Origin: an uncultured Eubacteriales bacterium
Lineage (GTDB): Bacteria; Bacillota; Clostridia; Lachnospirales; Lachnospiraceae
Length of the DNA stretch: 27,505 nt
Direction: 5' to 3'
NCBI GenBank assembly: GCA_900549105.1
Contig: URND01000029.1
Span: 1 to 27,505 of the forward strand
The notes under the pieces were generated by a model. That model saw nothing but the letters and a program-made list of their open reading frames with translations. It searched no databases and was not told where the DNA came from. Position 1 is the stretch's first letter. Each line of letters begins with the position of its first letter. Position numbers and translations under genes: made by a program. Of the stretch, positions 7,228 to 15,180 are shown one piece after another.

Positions 7228-7980
7228 TTATATATTGTTCAGTTTACCGGCCAGCGCCGCGTCGATTTTAGGCCAGGAAGAAATGTTGCCGTTGATGATG
7301 GCGTGAAACATTTTGTCCATAACGCCGGGATGTTCGCTGTTTAACTGTTTTAAAAGATTCTTCATATATTCCCGCTTTGTATTGCCGTCAGCCGGACAAG
7401 GATTTTTGCTGACCGGAAGGTCATATTTGTTTTTAAAGCCAACGACATCGGCCTCATAGACAAATAATAATGGCCGTATAACCGTCAAATCCATTCTGTC
7501 CAGATAGGTCACCGGGGAATAACAGTAAAAACGGCCTTCAAACATTAAAGACATGAGCATCGTTTCCACCAAATCATCCCTGTGGTGACCATAGGCAATC
7601 TTATTGCAGCCGTGGGCTTTGGCAACCTGATTTAAAGAGCCTTTACGCATTTTGGCACAGAGGGAACAGGGATTTTTCTCCCTGCGCTCATCAAAGATGA
7701 TTTTTCCTATATCTGTTTTGACAACCGTGTATGGGACACCCAGTTCGGCGCACAATCCGGCAATAGCAGCCGTTTCAAAACCGTCGAATCCCAAATCCAC
7801 CGTGATGGCTTCAATTTCAAAAGGATTCGGATAAAATCGTTTTAATCCATGGAGTGCATATAATAATGTAAGGCTGTCTTTGCCGCCGGAAATACCGATG
7901 GCGATTTTATCGCCGGGCTGAATCATCTGATAAGTGTCCACGGCCTTGCGGGTAAAGCTTAAGAGCTGTTGTAATTTCAT
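7228..7980 (-). CDS. ttcA: TtcA-type tRNA 2-thiocytidine synthetase
   Basis: An N-type PP-loop ATPase of 250 residues. The PP-loop SGGKDS is at 31-36, Cys105-x-x-Cys108 lies in NPCSLCAK, GHHRDD is at 131-136 and Cys195 is in KNPCP. In E. coli TtcA the equivalent three cysteines bind a [4Fe-4S] cluster used to thiolate C32 of tRNA, so the catalytic equipment is present. It is shorter than the E. coli enzyme (311 residues), as is common in Firmicutes. TtcA-family paralogues with other tRNA targets exist, so C32 is the best guess rather than certain. The upstream gap holds a promoter and a leader hairpin. Confidence 0.85.
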   Translation of the reverse strand: MKLQQLLSFTRKAVDTYQMIQPGDKIAIGISGGKDSLTLLYALHGLKRFYPNPFEIEAITVDLGFDGFETAAIAGLCAELGVPYTVVKTDIGKIIFDERREKNPCSLCAKMRKGSLNQVAKAHGCNKIAYGHHRDDLVETMLMSLMFEGRFYCYSPVTYLDRMDLTVIRPLLFVYEADVVGFKNKYDLPVSKNPCPADGNTKREYMKNLLKQLNSEHPGVMDKMFHAIINGNISSWPKIDAALAGKLNNI

Positions 7981-8033
7981 AATTTGTAAAACCTTTCTCT
8001 AAAATCTTTAAAATAAAATCTATAGAAGTGAAT

Positions 8034-8072
8034 CCGGCATCAAAATATCGAATATGGAGATATTGTTGCCGG
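8034..8072 (-). promoter_or_regulatory. Hairpin in the ttcA leader
   Basis: Nested inverted repeats, CCGGCA/TGCCGG (8034-8039 and 8067-8072) and AATATC/GATATT (8044-8049 and 8059-8064), would fold at the very 5' end of the transcript predicted from the promoter at 8082-8110. It may stabilise the RNA or regulate it; no known riboswitch class was recognised and no U tract follows. Confidence 0.5.
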
Positions 8073-8081
8073 GACGTTCAT

Positions 8082-8110
8082 AGAATACCATATTCCGGCT
8101 TTTTTTGCAA
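8082..8110 (-). promoter_or_regulatory. Probable promoter of ttcA-recombinase operon
   Basis: On the minus strand TTGCAA (8105-8110) and TATTCT (complement of 8082-8087) are 17 bases apart. The transcript would start near 8075 and have a leader of about 95 bases before the ttcA start at 7980. Confidence 0.55.
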
Positions 8111-8144
8111 TATCTTTTCGGAAAAGCTGTGTTTAGCGAATAGA

Positions 8145-8185
8145 TTGATACAGAAATAGAAGACTGCTCTTTTATCGAACAGTCT
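8145..8185 (-). terminator. Probable intrinsic terminator after the RluD-family gene
   Basis: Read on the minus strand, AGACTGTTC and GAGCAGTCT (8161-8185) form a 9-bp stem with one G-U pair and a 7-base loop, followed by TCTATTTCTG. It lies about 28 bases beyond the stop at 8213. The tail is T-rich but interrupted, so strength may be moderate. Confidence 0.6.
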
Positions 8186-8212
8186 CTGAATTTGCCGATA
8201 TTCACCGGTGAG

Positions 8213-9130
8213 TTATTTGGACAAGCCTCTCAGCTTATGAAGGATATCTTCAAAATAATCCGGCAACGGCGTTTCGAATTCCATATATTCTCCGGTTGTC
8301 GGATGGATGAAACCAAACACCTTGGCGTGAAGCATTTGCCCCTGGGTTTTAAAAGGCTGTCTGGCCGGGCCGTAAACCAAATCGCCAACCAGCGGATGAC
8401 CGATGGATGTCATGTGTACGCGAATCTGATGGGTACGGCCGGTTTCCAATTCACATTCCACATAGGTATAATTGCCGAATCGCTCTAAAACTTTATAATG
8501 GGTAACCGCCGGCTTGCCGTTTTTATAATTGACGGCCATTTTCTTTCTGTCCACCGGGTGACGCCCGACAGGCGCATCCACGGTGCCTGAATCTTCTGTC
8601 AGATTATGCCATACAAGGGCGTGATATTTTCGCGTGATGCTGTGAACCTTTAACTGCTCTGCAATACAGTTATGGGCCTTATCGTTTTTACATATAATAA
8701 GAACTCCTGTCGTATCCTTATCAATCCGATGAACAATGCCCGGGCGCATCACGCCGTTAATTGATGACAGACAATCTTTACAGTGATATAACAGGGCGTT
8801 CACCAGCGTGCCGTCCAAATGTCCGGCGCTTGGATGGACCACCATATCCTTCGGCTTGTTTACGAGAAGCACGTCATTATCCTCATAGAGAATATCTAAA
8901 GGAATGTTCTGAGGCTCGATATCGAGGCTGACAGGCTCAGGGAGGGCCACTTCTACCCTTTCCCCTTCATTTACCTTATAATTAGCTTTGACAGGCCTTA
9001 AATCGACGGTAACAAGGCCGTCTTTAATCAGCTTTTGAATATAGGAACGGGATACGCCGTCCATGCGTTCACTAATGAATTTATCGATACGCAGGGCGTT
9101 CATTTCCTTTTCAACCAACCAGCTATTCAT
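8213..9130 (-). CDS. RluA/RluD-family pseudouridine synthase (YlyB-like)
   Basis: This enzyme isomerises uridine to pseudouridine in rRNA. The 305-residue protein has an N-terminal S4 RNA-binding domain (about 12-75), then the RluA catalytic domain with HRIDKDTTG (134-142), where Asp137 is the catalytic residue, and the later GRTHQIRVHM motif. Its place directly after lspA matches ylyB in Bacillus; large-subunit rRNA is the likely target. GGGAGG lies five bases before the ATG, and the start overlaps the lspA stop by eight bases. Confidence 0.92.
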   Translation of the reverse strand: MNSWLVEKEMNALRIDKFISERMDGVSRSYIQKLIKDGLVTVDLRPVKANYKVNEGERVEVALPEPVSLDIEPQNIPLDILYEDNDVLLVNKPKDMVVHPSAGHLDGTLVNALLYHCKDCLSSINGVMRPGIVHRIDKDTTGVLIICKNDKAHNCIAEQLKVHSITRKYHALVWHNLTEDSGTVDAPVGRHPVDRKKMAVNYKNGKPAVTHYKVLERFGNYTYVECELETGRTHQIRVHMTSIGHPLVGDLVYGPARQPFKTQGQMLHAKVFGFIHPTTGEYMEFETPLPDYFEDILHKLRGLSK

Positions 9131-9629
9131 GGCGGCCTCCCTTTTTAGGATTTATGAAATCAAAATCGCTGTCCTCTTTATATACGAATATTGAAACAAA
9201 AATTAATAAAAAGGCAGCAATGACCACGTACATATCCGCCACATTGAATATCGGGAAATCAATTAATTCAAAATAAATAAAATCAACGACATAATGTCTG
9301 AAAAGCCGGTCGATAAAATTGCCGATAGCCCCTGCTGTGACCATTACCGCAATAATGCGGAGCCACAGATATTTTTTTGTATCCGGAATACGGGAATAAA
9401 TCCATAAAACCACTGCCAGAATGATGACGGTGGAAACGATTAAAATCGGAATCTGCCCCTGCATGATTCCCCATACGGCGCCGCGGTTTTCATGATATGT
9501 GAAGGACAATACACCCTGTATCAGAGGGATGCTGTCTACCGGTTTTATATGAAGCAATACCATATATTTTGTCCACTGGTCCAAAATAATCAGCAGGACG
9601 GCTCCAATAAGCGCTTTTAAGTATTTCAT
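9123..9629 (-). CDS. lspA: Lipoprotein signal peptidase II
   Basis: LspA is the membrane aspartic protease that cleaves prolipoproteins before the lipidated Cys. The 168-residue protein has four membrane segments and both catalytic aspartates, Asp108 in GNFIDRL and Asp132 in FNVADMY, plus the conserved YHENRGAVWG segment. I chose the ATG at 9629, which overlaps the aroB stop as ATGA and has AGGAGC six bases upstream; a TTG at 9635 is in frame but abuts that site. A probable substrate, the lipoprotein carboxypeptidase, is encoded in the same window. Confidence 0.96.
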   Translation of the reverse strand: MKYLKALIGAVLLIILDQWTKYMVLLHIKPVDSIPLIQGVLSFTYHENRGAVWGIMQGQIPILIVSTVIILAVVLWIYSRIPDTKKYLWLRIIAVMVTAGAIGNFIDRLFRHYVVDFIYFELIDFPIFNVADMYVVIAAFLLIFVSIFVYKEDSDFDFINPKKGGRHE

Positions 9630-10708
9630 AAACAAGCTCCTATTCCTTCCAGAATTTCATTATCGGCCACTTCCCGGTCGATAAAAGCATTTCCCGGCGA
9701 CTCGAGAAGAATAAATTTCACCTTGCCGCCGTCCATTTTTTTGTCCGATTTCGTTGCCGCAAGAATGTCCCCCGGATTCAGTCCATCCACCCGGATTGGA
9801 AGGTGAAATGCCTTCAGCGCTTCTTTTATATCCTGACAATCTTCCTGAGAAATCAGTCCTTTGTGCATGGAAATTGCCGCGGCGGCGACCATTCCGAGGG
9901 AAACACATTCACCGTGGAGCCATTCGAAATCTTTCAGTTTTTCAACCGAATGGCCAACCGTATGGCCGAAATTCAAAAGCGCTCTCTCACCCTGTTCCTT
10001 CGGGTCCCGCTCAACCACGCCGCCCTTTATCCTGCAGCTTTCATAAATCATATGCTCCAGGGTATCATAATCCCTTTCCAGTATCATAGCCGCATGGGCT
10101 TTTATCCATTCATAATAATCTCTATTTTTAATCAGTCCATGTTTGATAACCTCGGCCATACCCGCGCAGACCTGGCGGTCATCCAGCGTTTTTAAGGTGT
10201 TCAGATTCATATAGACTAAGGCCGGCTGGTGAAAGGCTCCTACCATATTTTTATACTGCTGGAAATCTACTCCGGTTTTTCCGCCGATACTGCTGTCTAC
10301 CTGGGACAACAGGGTTGTCGGAAGCTGTATAAAGTCGATGCCGCGCAGATAAGTAGCCGCTGCATATCCGGCCATATCCCCGGTAACGCCGCCGCCAAGG
10401 GCGATAATATAATCTTTTCTGTCAAACTTTTCGATAATTAATTTCTCATAAATTTTTTCGATAACTGTGAGATTTTTACTCGCTTCGCCCGCTTCAAAAA
10501 CAAAATGTGTGACTTTGGAAGCCAGGCCGCAGCACATATTGGCAATTTCCTTTAAATACAAAGGCGCCACCTGACTGTCAGTGACAATACACACTTTTCG
10601 GCCGGAAACACCGAGTTCTTCAAGTTTTTCTCTCAGATGGCCGTAGGAATTATCCAGACAGATATCGTAGATTTTCTTTTCTCCGTTTCGAATTTCAATT
10701 GTTTTCAA
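9626..10708 (-). CDS. aroB: 3-Dehydroquinate synthase
   Basis: AroB converts DAHP to 3-dehydroquinate, the second shikimate step. The 360-residue protein has the NAD-binding GGGVTGD (105-111), the DSSIGGKTG segment that follows, and the zinc ligands Glu186 (AEVIKHG), His249 (NFGHTVGH) and His265 (LHGEC). The start is TTG at 10708, with GAGGG nine bases upstream; no ATG or GTG in frame fits better. Pairing with lspA is a recurring Firmicute arrangement with no obvious functional link. Confidence 0.95.
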   Translation of the reverse strand: MKTIEIRNGEKKIYDICLDNSYGHLREKLEELGVSGRKVCIVTDSQVAPLYLKEIANMCCGLASKVTHFVFEAGEASKNLTVIEKIYEKLIIEKFDRKDYIIALGGGVTGDMAGYAAATYLRGIDFIQLPTTLLSQVDSSIGGKTGVDFQQYKNMVGAFHQPALVYMNLNTLKTLDDRQVCAGMAEVIKHGLIKNRDYYEWIKAHAAMILERDYDTLEHMIYESCRIKGGVVERDPKEQGERALLNFGHTVGHSVEKLKDFEWLHGECVSLGMVAAAAISMHKGLISQEDCQDIKEALKAFHLPIRVDGLNPGDILAATKSDKKMDGGKVKFILLESPGNAFIDREVADNEILEGIGACL

Positions 10709-10746
10709 TTACGGCACCCTCTTCCATGCAATTGATGAACGAAGAA

Positions 10747-10783
10747 AGAGCCTGCCAGACACCTTTTAATCCGTGCAGACTCT
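10747..10783 (-). terminator. Weak hairpin between divIVA and aroB
   Basis: Read on the minus strand, AGAGTCTGC and GCAGGCTCT form a 9-bp stem with one wobble pair and a 19-base loop, followed by a poor tail (TTCTTC). It may attenuate transcription into aroB or simply cap the divIVA message; the weak U tract argues against full termination. Confidence 0.4.
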
Positions 10784-10800
10784 CCCTCTATTTCTTTTGT

Positions 10801-11424
10801 TTATTTATCAAAAATGCTTGCAATATCTTTAATCATAGTGTCATCTTCTGTGACTGTTTCATCCATATCATCTTCGGCCTCTTTCGCCGCATTGGCAGCA
10901 ACCTGGGCGGCCGCTTCCTGATACACCGGTTTTGCTTCCGGAGCTTCGCTGACAACAAGGGATTCCACTTTTGCCAGCTCAATATTAAACGCACTGCTGG
11001 ACAACAATTCCATCTGGGCGGAAGCCAGAGCTTTATACTGAGATTTATAAGCCTCATATCTCTGGATCAATTCAGTTGTCATGGAACGGATATTTTCAAG
11101 TTCCTGCTTTGCATCAGCGACAATCGCTTCTGCTTTGACGCGGGCTTCCTGCTCGATCACAGCCGCATTTGTCTTTGCGGATGCAATGGTTTCCTCAGAA
11201 GTTGTCTCAGCAAGCACAAGGGCTTTCTGCAGTGATTTTTCAATATCTTTATAACGGCTCAGACTTTCATTTAAAAGCCCTGTCTTATCTTTGAGTTCCA
11301 TATTTTCCCTATACAATGTTTCATAATCCGCATAAAGATTGGTCAAAAAGCTGTCTACATCCGCTTTTGAATACCCCATACCAGATTTAAAAGTTTTTGC
11401 CTGTACATCAATTGGTGTTAACAT
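10801..11424 (-). CDS. divIVA: DivIVA-domain cell division protein
   Basis: DivIVA binds negatively curved membrane at septa and poles and recruits division or polar proteins. The 207-residue protein opens with the lipid-binding domain (MLTPIDVQAKTFKSG, then GYSKADVDSFL), continues as a long coiled coil (about 25-150), and ends in an acidic tail with a DETVTEDD stretch. I chose the ATG at 11424 because AGGAGG is then seven bases away. It ends the yggS-sepF-yggT-ylmH-divIVA block, as in Bacillus. With MinE also in the window, this strain may use both oscillating MinDE and DivIVA. Confidence 0.93.
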   Translation of the reverse strand: MLTPIDVQAKTFKSGMGYSKADVDSFLTNLYADYETLYRENMELKDKTGLLNESLSRYKDIEKSLQKALVLAETTSEETIASAKTNAAVIEQEARVKAEAIVADAKQELENIRSMTTELIQRYEAYKSQYKALASAQMELLSSSAFNIELAKVESLVVSEAPEAKPVYQEAAAQVAANAAKEAEDDMDETVTEDDTMIKDIASIFDK

Positions 11425-11435
11425 AGACACTCCTC

Positions 11436-12176
11436 CTATACATATTTGTGTATTTCAACGATACACTTGTTTTTCTTTGATTTATTTTTATTATCTGAAA
11501 AAATAAATTTTCCTTTGTGGCGAACAGAAATCTTATCCCCATCCTTCAGCGCAGCGCCATTGGATGTGTTCAGACGGCCGTTAATATAAACCTGTCCGCC
11601 CTCAATAAGTCCGCAGGACTGGGAACGGGACAAATGAAAAGCCAGACTGATCACCGCATCCAAACGCAGGGAATTGACTGTTCCGTGAATGATCTCAAAT
11701 TTCGGTTTGGCAATGGATTCGGGAATATCGATAACCTTTGCCCGGACGCTCGTATGCCGCACCTGGGTTAATTCCTGAATAATAAAATCCCGGACCCTCT
11801 CCAGGCACAAAACTCTGGCGGTAGAACCTTCCATCAAAAGGTCGCCAATGCAGCTTCTTTCCAGCCCCAGGCCGAGGATACTTCCCAGAAAATCTCTGTG
11901 TCCTAATTTTTCTGCATATTTTGGATAGGACGGGCTGATCTCCAGCCAGCAGACCGGATAGTCCCCAACCTCTGTCTCAGAAAAAACGGCAATCTTACGC
12001 TCCGCAAAATCATAGCCGCCGTAAAGTTCAGCCCCAATCGGCCCTTTAAAATACTGAAGAAGCAGACTTTGGGCGTTCATATCCAGAAAATCAGAAAAAC
12101 AGGGACGGCTCTGATAATAGGCTCTTTCTGATAAATCATTAAAATGCTTTAATAACATTTGTTCTTCTCTTGTCAT
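11436..12176 (-). CDS. ylmH: YlmH/RqcP S4-domain RNA-binding protein
   Basis: A 246-residue protein with a C-terminal S4 RNA-binding domain (about 170-225, containing RLDAVISLAF and GGQVYINGR). The N-terminal domain carries family features such as GGYDFAERK and a LGHRDFLGSILGLGLER stretch. In Bacillus this protein (RqcP) works with RqcH to add alanine tails to nascent chains on stalled 50S subunits. An AGGTAGGA site precedes the ATG. RqcH is not in this window, so the quality-control role is by family assignment. Confidence 0.9.
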   Translation of the reverse strand: MTREEQMLLKHFNDLSERAYYQSRPCFSDFLDMNAQSLLLQYFKGPIGAELYGGYDFAERKIAVFSETEVGDYPVCWLEISPSYPKYAEKLGHRDFLGSILGLGLERSCIGDLLMEGSTARVLCLERVRDFIIQELTQVRHTSVRAKVIDIPESIAKPKFEIIHGTVNSLRLDAVISLAFHLSRSQSCGLIEGGQVYINGRLNTSNGAALKDGDKISVRHKGKFIFSDNKNKSKKNKCIVEIHKYV

Positions 12177-12181
12177 AATTC

Positions 12182-12448
12182 CTACCTCGGCGACATCGCC
12201 AGACATAACTGGCAGCCGTAAGTGACCAGAAGATAGAGAATAATCGGCGACATATCGAGTCCGCGAGTGTTGAATACGGAGCGGCTCAGCATGCTTCGCA
12301 CCGGCTTCAACAAAGGATTCATAATGTCTTTCATGACAATCTGCAGCTTCGGAAGAAAGGGCAGATAAATCAGAATAATGTAAATAGTCAAAGCGGCTCT
12401 AATAATCTGAAAAAACCAATACCCGATACTTATAACATATATGAACAA
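12182..12448 (-). CDS. yggT: YggT-family membrane protein
   Basis: A small membrane protein (about 88 residues) with two hydrophobic segments flanking the family motif region LLKPVRSMLS and GLDMSPIILYLL. YlmG/YggT proteins lie beside sepF in Gram-positives, and a role in division-site organisation or membrane assembly is proposed but not settled. The start is uncertain: TTG at 12448 has AGGTGG five bases upstream, while GTG at 12457 would add three residues without a good ribosome site. It lies between ylmH (5-base gap) and sepF. Confidence 0.88.
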   Translation of the reverse strand: MFIYVISIGYWFFQIIRAALTIYIILIYLPFLPKLQIVMKDIMNPLLKPVRSMLSRSVFNTRGLDMSPIILYLLVTYGCQLCLAMSPR

Positions 12449-12459
12449 TGAATCCACCT

Positions 12460-13050
12460 CTAAAATTCATCTCTGAAAGACGGAATACGAATTCCGGAAG
12501 ACACTTCCTCCGGTGCATTTCCTGAAATTTCGATGGATTCCGGCGTAATAATAAAAATGTAGTTCGAAATTTGCTGAATATGCCCGTTCATTGCATAACA
12601 GGAACCGGAAATAAAATCAACAATCCGCTGAGCAAGGGTCGTATCAACACCTTCAAGGTTGAGAACCGCTGCTTTCCCGGATAACAAAACGTCGCTGATC
12701 TCGCGTGAATCATCAAATACTTTAGGCCTCATGACACATACCTCTCCTCTGGAAACTTTGGATTTCATCGGAACAATCTTTCCGCGGGCGGAAGATGCCG
12801 AAGCCGCTGCAGCCGTCTGGGATGGCTGGAACGTACTCTCGTGTTTTTGCGTTTTTTTTGCAGAACTCTTTGTGTCGCGCCGGGTGTCCGCCGTTTCTTT
12901 TTTATACGTTTTTTTCTTTACAACCGGTGCCGGTATATCTTCAAAATCATCTTCATATTCTTCATCGAAATCATCATAATCGTCATAATCATCATATTCT
13001 TCATCATTTAAACGAATCATATTTAGAAATTTGTCAAAACCTTTACCCAT
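12460..13050 (-). CDS. sepF: SepF cell division protein
   Basis: SepF anchors FtsZ to the membrane and bundles filaments during septation. The 196-residue protein has the N-terminal amphipathic helix (MGKGFDKFLNMIRL), a long linker, and the C-terminal FtsZ-binding core (about 105-196) with VCVMRPKVFDDSREISD, LNLEGVDTTLAQRIVDF and the G-S-x-YAMNG segment. The linker begins with an Asp/Tyr repeat (residues 17-40) and continues with basic and Ala/Ser-rich stretches. GGAGA precedes the ATG. It sits in the usual yggS-sepF-yggT order. Confidence 0.95.
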   Translation of the reverse strand: MGKGFDKFLNMIRLNDEEYDDYDDYDDFDEEYEDDFEDIPAPVVKKKTYKKETADTRRDTKSSAKKTQKHESTFQPSQTAAAASASSARGKIVPMKSKVSRGEVCVMRPKVFDDSREISDVLLSGKAAVLNLEGVDTTLAQRIVDFISGSCYAMNGHIQQISNYIFIITPESIEISGNAPEEVSSGIRIPSFRDEF

Positions 13051-13073
13051 GAATAATCTCCTAACTTTTTAAT

Positions 13074-13766
13074 CTATTTGGAATATATTCTTGCACCGAA
13101 AATGCCGGTACCCACCCGTACCATGGTGGCCCCTTCTTCGATGGCAACCTCATAATCACCTGTCATACCCATTGACAGTACACTCATAGTAACATTATCA
13201 ATGTTTTTTTCGGCAATGTCAACAGCTAATTGTTTCAAATTCCGGAAATACGGCCGGTTTTCCTCAGGGTTTTCAGTAAAAGGAGCAACAGTCATAAGCC
13301 CTTTGATATGAATCGCCGGAAGTTTGGCAATTTCTGTCACCATCTGAATGACCTCATCGGTTGTCAGGCCGAATTTGGACGCTTCCTCAGCCACATTGAC
13401 TTCAATCAATATGTTGGCTTCCACGCCCTTTTTCAGCGCTTCCTGGCTAATCTGCTGTGCCAGCCGCAGCGAATCCACTGAATGGATCAAAGCGGCTTTA
13501 TCAACAATATATTTTACCTTGTTCCGCTGTAAATGTCCAATCATATGCCAGTTTAGCGGCTGCTGAATGACCTCCATCTTATCGCACATTTCCTGGACTT
13601 TATTTTCACCGTAATCTTTGATTCCGGTCTCCATCACTTCATAGATGTCACTTACCGGTTTGGTCTTGCTGACGGCAATCAATGTAACCTCGTCACGCCG
13701 GCGTCCGGCCCGTTCACAGGCTGCCTGAATTCGAGCTTCAACTTCAGCAACATTTTCTTTAATCAT
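13074..13766 (-). CDS. yggS: YggS-family PLP homeostasis protein
   Basis: A PLP-binding protein (PLPBP/YggS, YlmE) that buffers pyridoxal phosphate and has no known enzymatic activity. The 230-residue protein has the PLP lysine Lys34 in LIAVSKTKP, the YGENKVQE motif, NWHMIGHLQRNKVK and a C-terminal MSVLSMGMTGDYEVAIEEG stretch. AGGAGATG precedes the ATG. Its position upstream of sepF is conserved from Bacillus to cyanobacteria. Confidence 0.95.
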   Translation of the reverse strand: MIKENVAEVEARIQAACERAGRRRDEVTLIAVSKTKPVSDIYEVMETGIKDYGENKVQEMCDKMEVIQQPLNWHMIGHLQRNKVKYIVDKAALIHSVDSLRLAQQISQEALKKGVEANILIEVNVAEEASKFGLTTDEVIQMVTEIAKLPAIHIKGLMTVAPFTENPEENRPYFRNLKQLAVDIAEKNIDNVTMSVLSMGMTGDYEVAIEEGATMVRVGTGIFGARIYSK

Positions 13767-13777
13767 GATTTCATCTC

Positions 13778-15145
13778 CTAATATACTATTTGATTTTCTG
13801 TCACAGTCTCGCTGTTTAAGACAATATTATCGTAAAGGGCCACACTGTAATTCAGATTTTCTGTCACAATGCAGTAATCGCTGTTTTTGTGAAGAATCTG
13901 CACAATTTCAAACTGAGTGTATCCCTTATTTATATTATAAACTCCCGGAAGCTGGCCCGTAGCGCCAATCCGGAACCGCTCTTCCTCGCTGCCTGTATTC
14001 ACCTTGCCGATATAATCCCCCAATGAAAAGTCGTCCATACTCACATAGAAATAATCATTATCCCGATAATAAATACCTGTTGTACGGAAATCGGCCACAG
14101 TCTCGCCGTTTTCATTCGTACGCTCGCAATAAAAGCCCTCTTCATAGGAACGATTATCCTCTATAAGATACTCAATCGGAATCTGATAGAAATCCTTTGT
14201 CAGCAGAGCCGATGTCGGAATTTTTAATCCGGCCGCCTCCTCAAAAACAATCTCGATATCCACATAGCGCTCCGAAATATAGCGGACCATATAGTCATTT
14301 AAGGTAAGAACGCCGTAGACGCCGTCACTTCCCTGATGGATTCGGAAATCCGATATAGTTTCTATATTATCCTTTTTAAAGGTCAGATTCACCGAAGTCA
14401 CATCCTCCAGCTCAGAAGCCTGTTCAGTTGTCAGAGGGATGACGATTTGCCACTGGTGGTTATGCACCAGTTTATAGGCCGGCTGTCCCGATTCCACATA
14501 GGTATAGGGATTAATCTGATGCAGCTCATGCTCGCTGCCCGACAACACATTTTTAGTCACCGATTCCACAGACAGATTCTCATATCCATCATAACTGTAA
14601 GAGACAATGCCGCTTTGAGACGTTTGAATAACCTGTCCATTTCCCGTATTTGCCTGATAATCCTGAATTTTTGCCGTACTCACCATTTCCGTGGAAAGGC
14701 TCTGCAGATTGGAGGCCAGGGAATAGACCTGGGAAAACTGACTGTCGGTATAATTTCTGGAAAAGACAGTCACCTGGTCGCGGATATCCCCATAAGCCGA
14801 AGCGTTAAAGCCAATATCCCCGGAATCCTGGGCATTGCTGTCGCTGCTCTGGGGAGGGTTGCTGTTCAGCAGATAAATATTTCCTCCATTGGCCACCTTA
14901 TCTCCCTCGCCGACATAGAAATTAATATAACCATTGCCGGAAGTATTGACCACTTCCTCATCCCGGATACATACCCCGGTAAAGGAGGCGCTGTTTACAA
15001 TCTGCCCCTCTTCCACCCGGCAGACGGAAATCCTTTCCTTCATCAAATTCACGACAATTGTGATCGTCAGATAAATAAAAAGAATCATAAAGACAATAAA
15101 ACCGATATTTAGCTGTAATTTAAACCTTTTACGGTTATCACCCAT
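13778..15145 (-). CDS. HlyD-like membrane-anchored adaptor protein
   Basis: A 455-residue protein with a short basic N terminus (DNRKRFK), one membrane helix (about 14-36) and an extracytoplasmic part. A split barrel-sandwich (lipoyl-like) fold is suggested by GNGYINFYVGEGDKVANGG and by TSQSGIVSYSYDG after a helical hairpin of about 80 residues; later segments look like beta-barrel domains. This is the plan of HlyD/RND adaptors, but no ABC transporter or other export gene is nearby. It lies 11 bases upstream of yggS inside the division cluster, so a role in envelope or division processes is plausible but unproven. ATG 15145 is nine bases from AGGAGC. Confidence 0.75.
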   Translation of the reverse strand: MGDNRKRFKLQLNIGFIVFMILFIYLTITIVVNLMKERISVCRVEEGQIVNSASFTGVCIRDEEVVNTSGNGYINFYVGEGDKVANGGNIYLLNSNPPQSSDSNAQDSGDIGFNASAYGDIRDQVTVFSRNYTDSQFSQVYSLASNLQSLSTEMVSTAKIQDYQANTGNGQVIQTSQSGIVSYSYDGYENLSVESVTKNVLSGSEHELHQINPYTYVESGQPAYKLVHNHQWQIVIPLTTEQASELEDVTSVNLTFKKDNIETISDFRIHQGSDGVYGVLTLNDYMVRYISERYVDIEIVFEEAAGLKIPTSALLTKDFYQIPIEYLIEDNRSYEEGFYCERTNENGETVADFRTTGIYYRDNDYFYVSMDDFSLGDYIGKVNTGSEEERFRIGATGQLPGVYNINKGYTQFEIVQILHKNSDYCIVTENLNYSVALYDNIVLNSETVTENQIVY

Positions 15146-15180
15146 AATAGTCAAGCTCCTTTAAACTGTCATTTTTATAG

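Noticed and set aside
8020..8205. 61-codon minus-strand frame in the gap after the RluD-family gene
   Set aside because: GTG start without a ribosome site, no recognisable domain, and it overlaps the terminator hairpin, the ttcA promoter and the leader.
10699..11235. 178-codon plus-strand frame opposite divIVA
   Set aside because: Antisense to a conserved gene; its Cys/Phe-rich composition is typical of a reverse-strand shadow.
14336..15112. 258-codon plus-strand frame opposite the HlyD-like gene
   Set aside because: It lies wholly antisense to a well-supported coding gene, has no family resemblance, and looks like a shadow frame.
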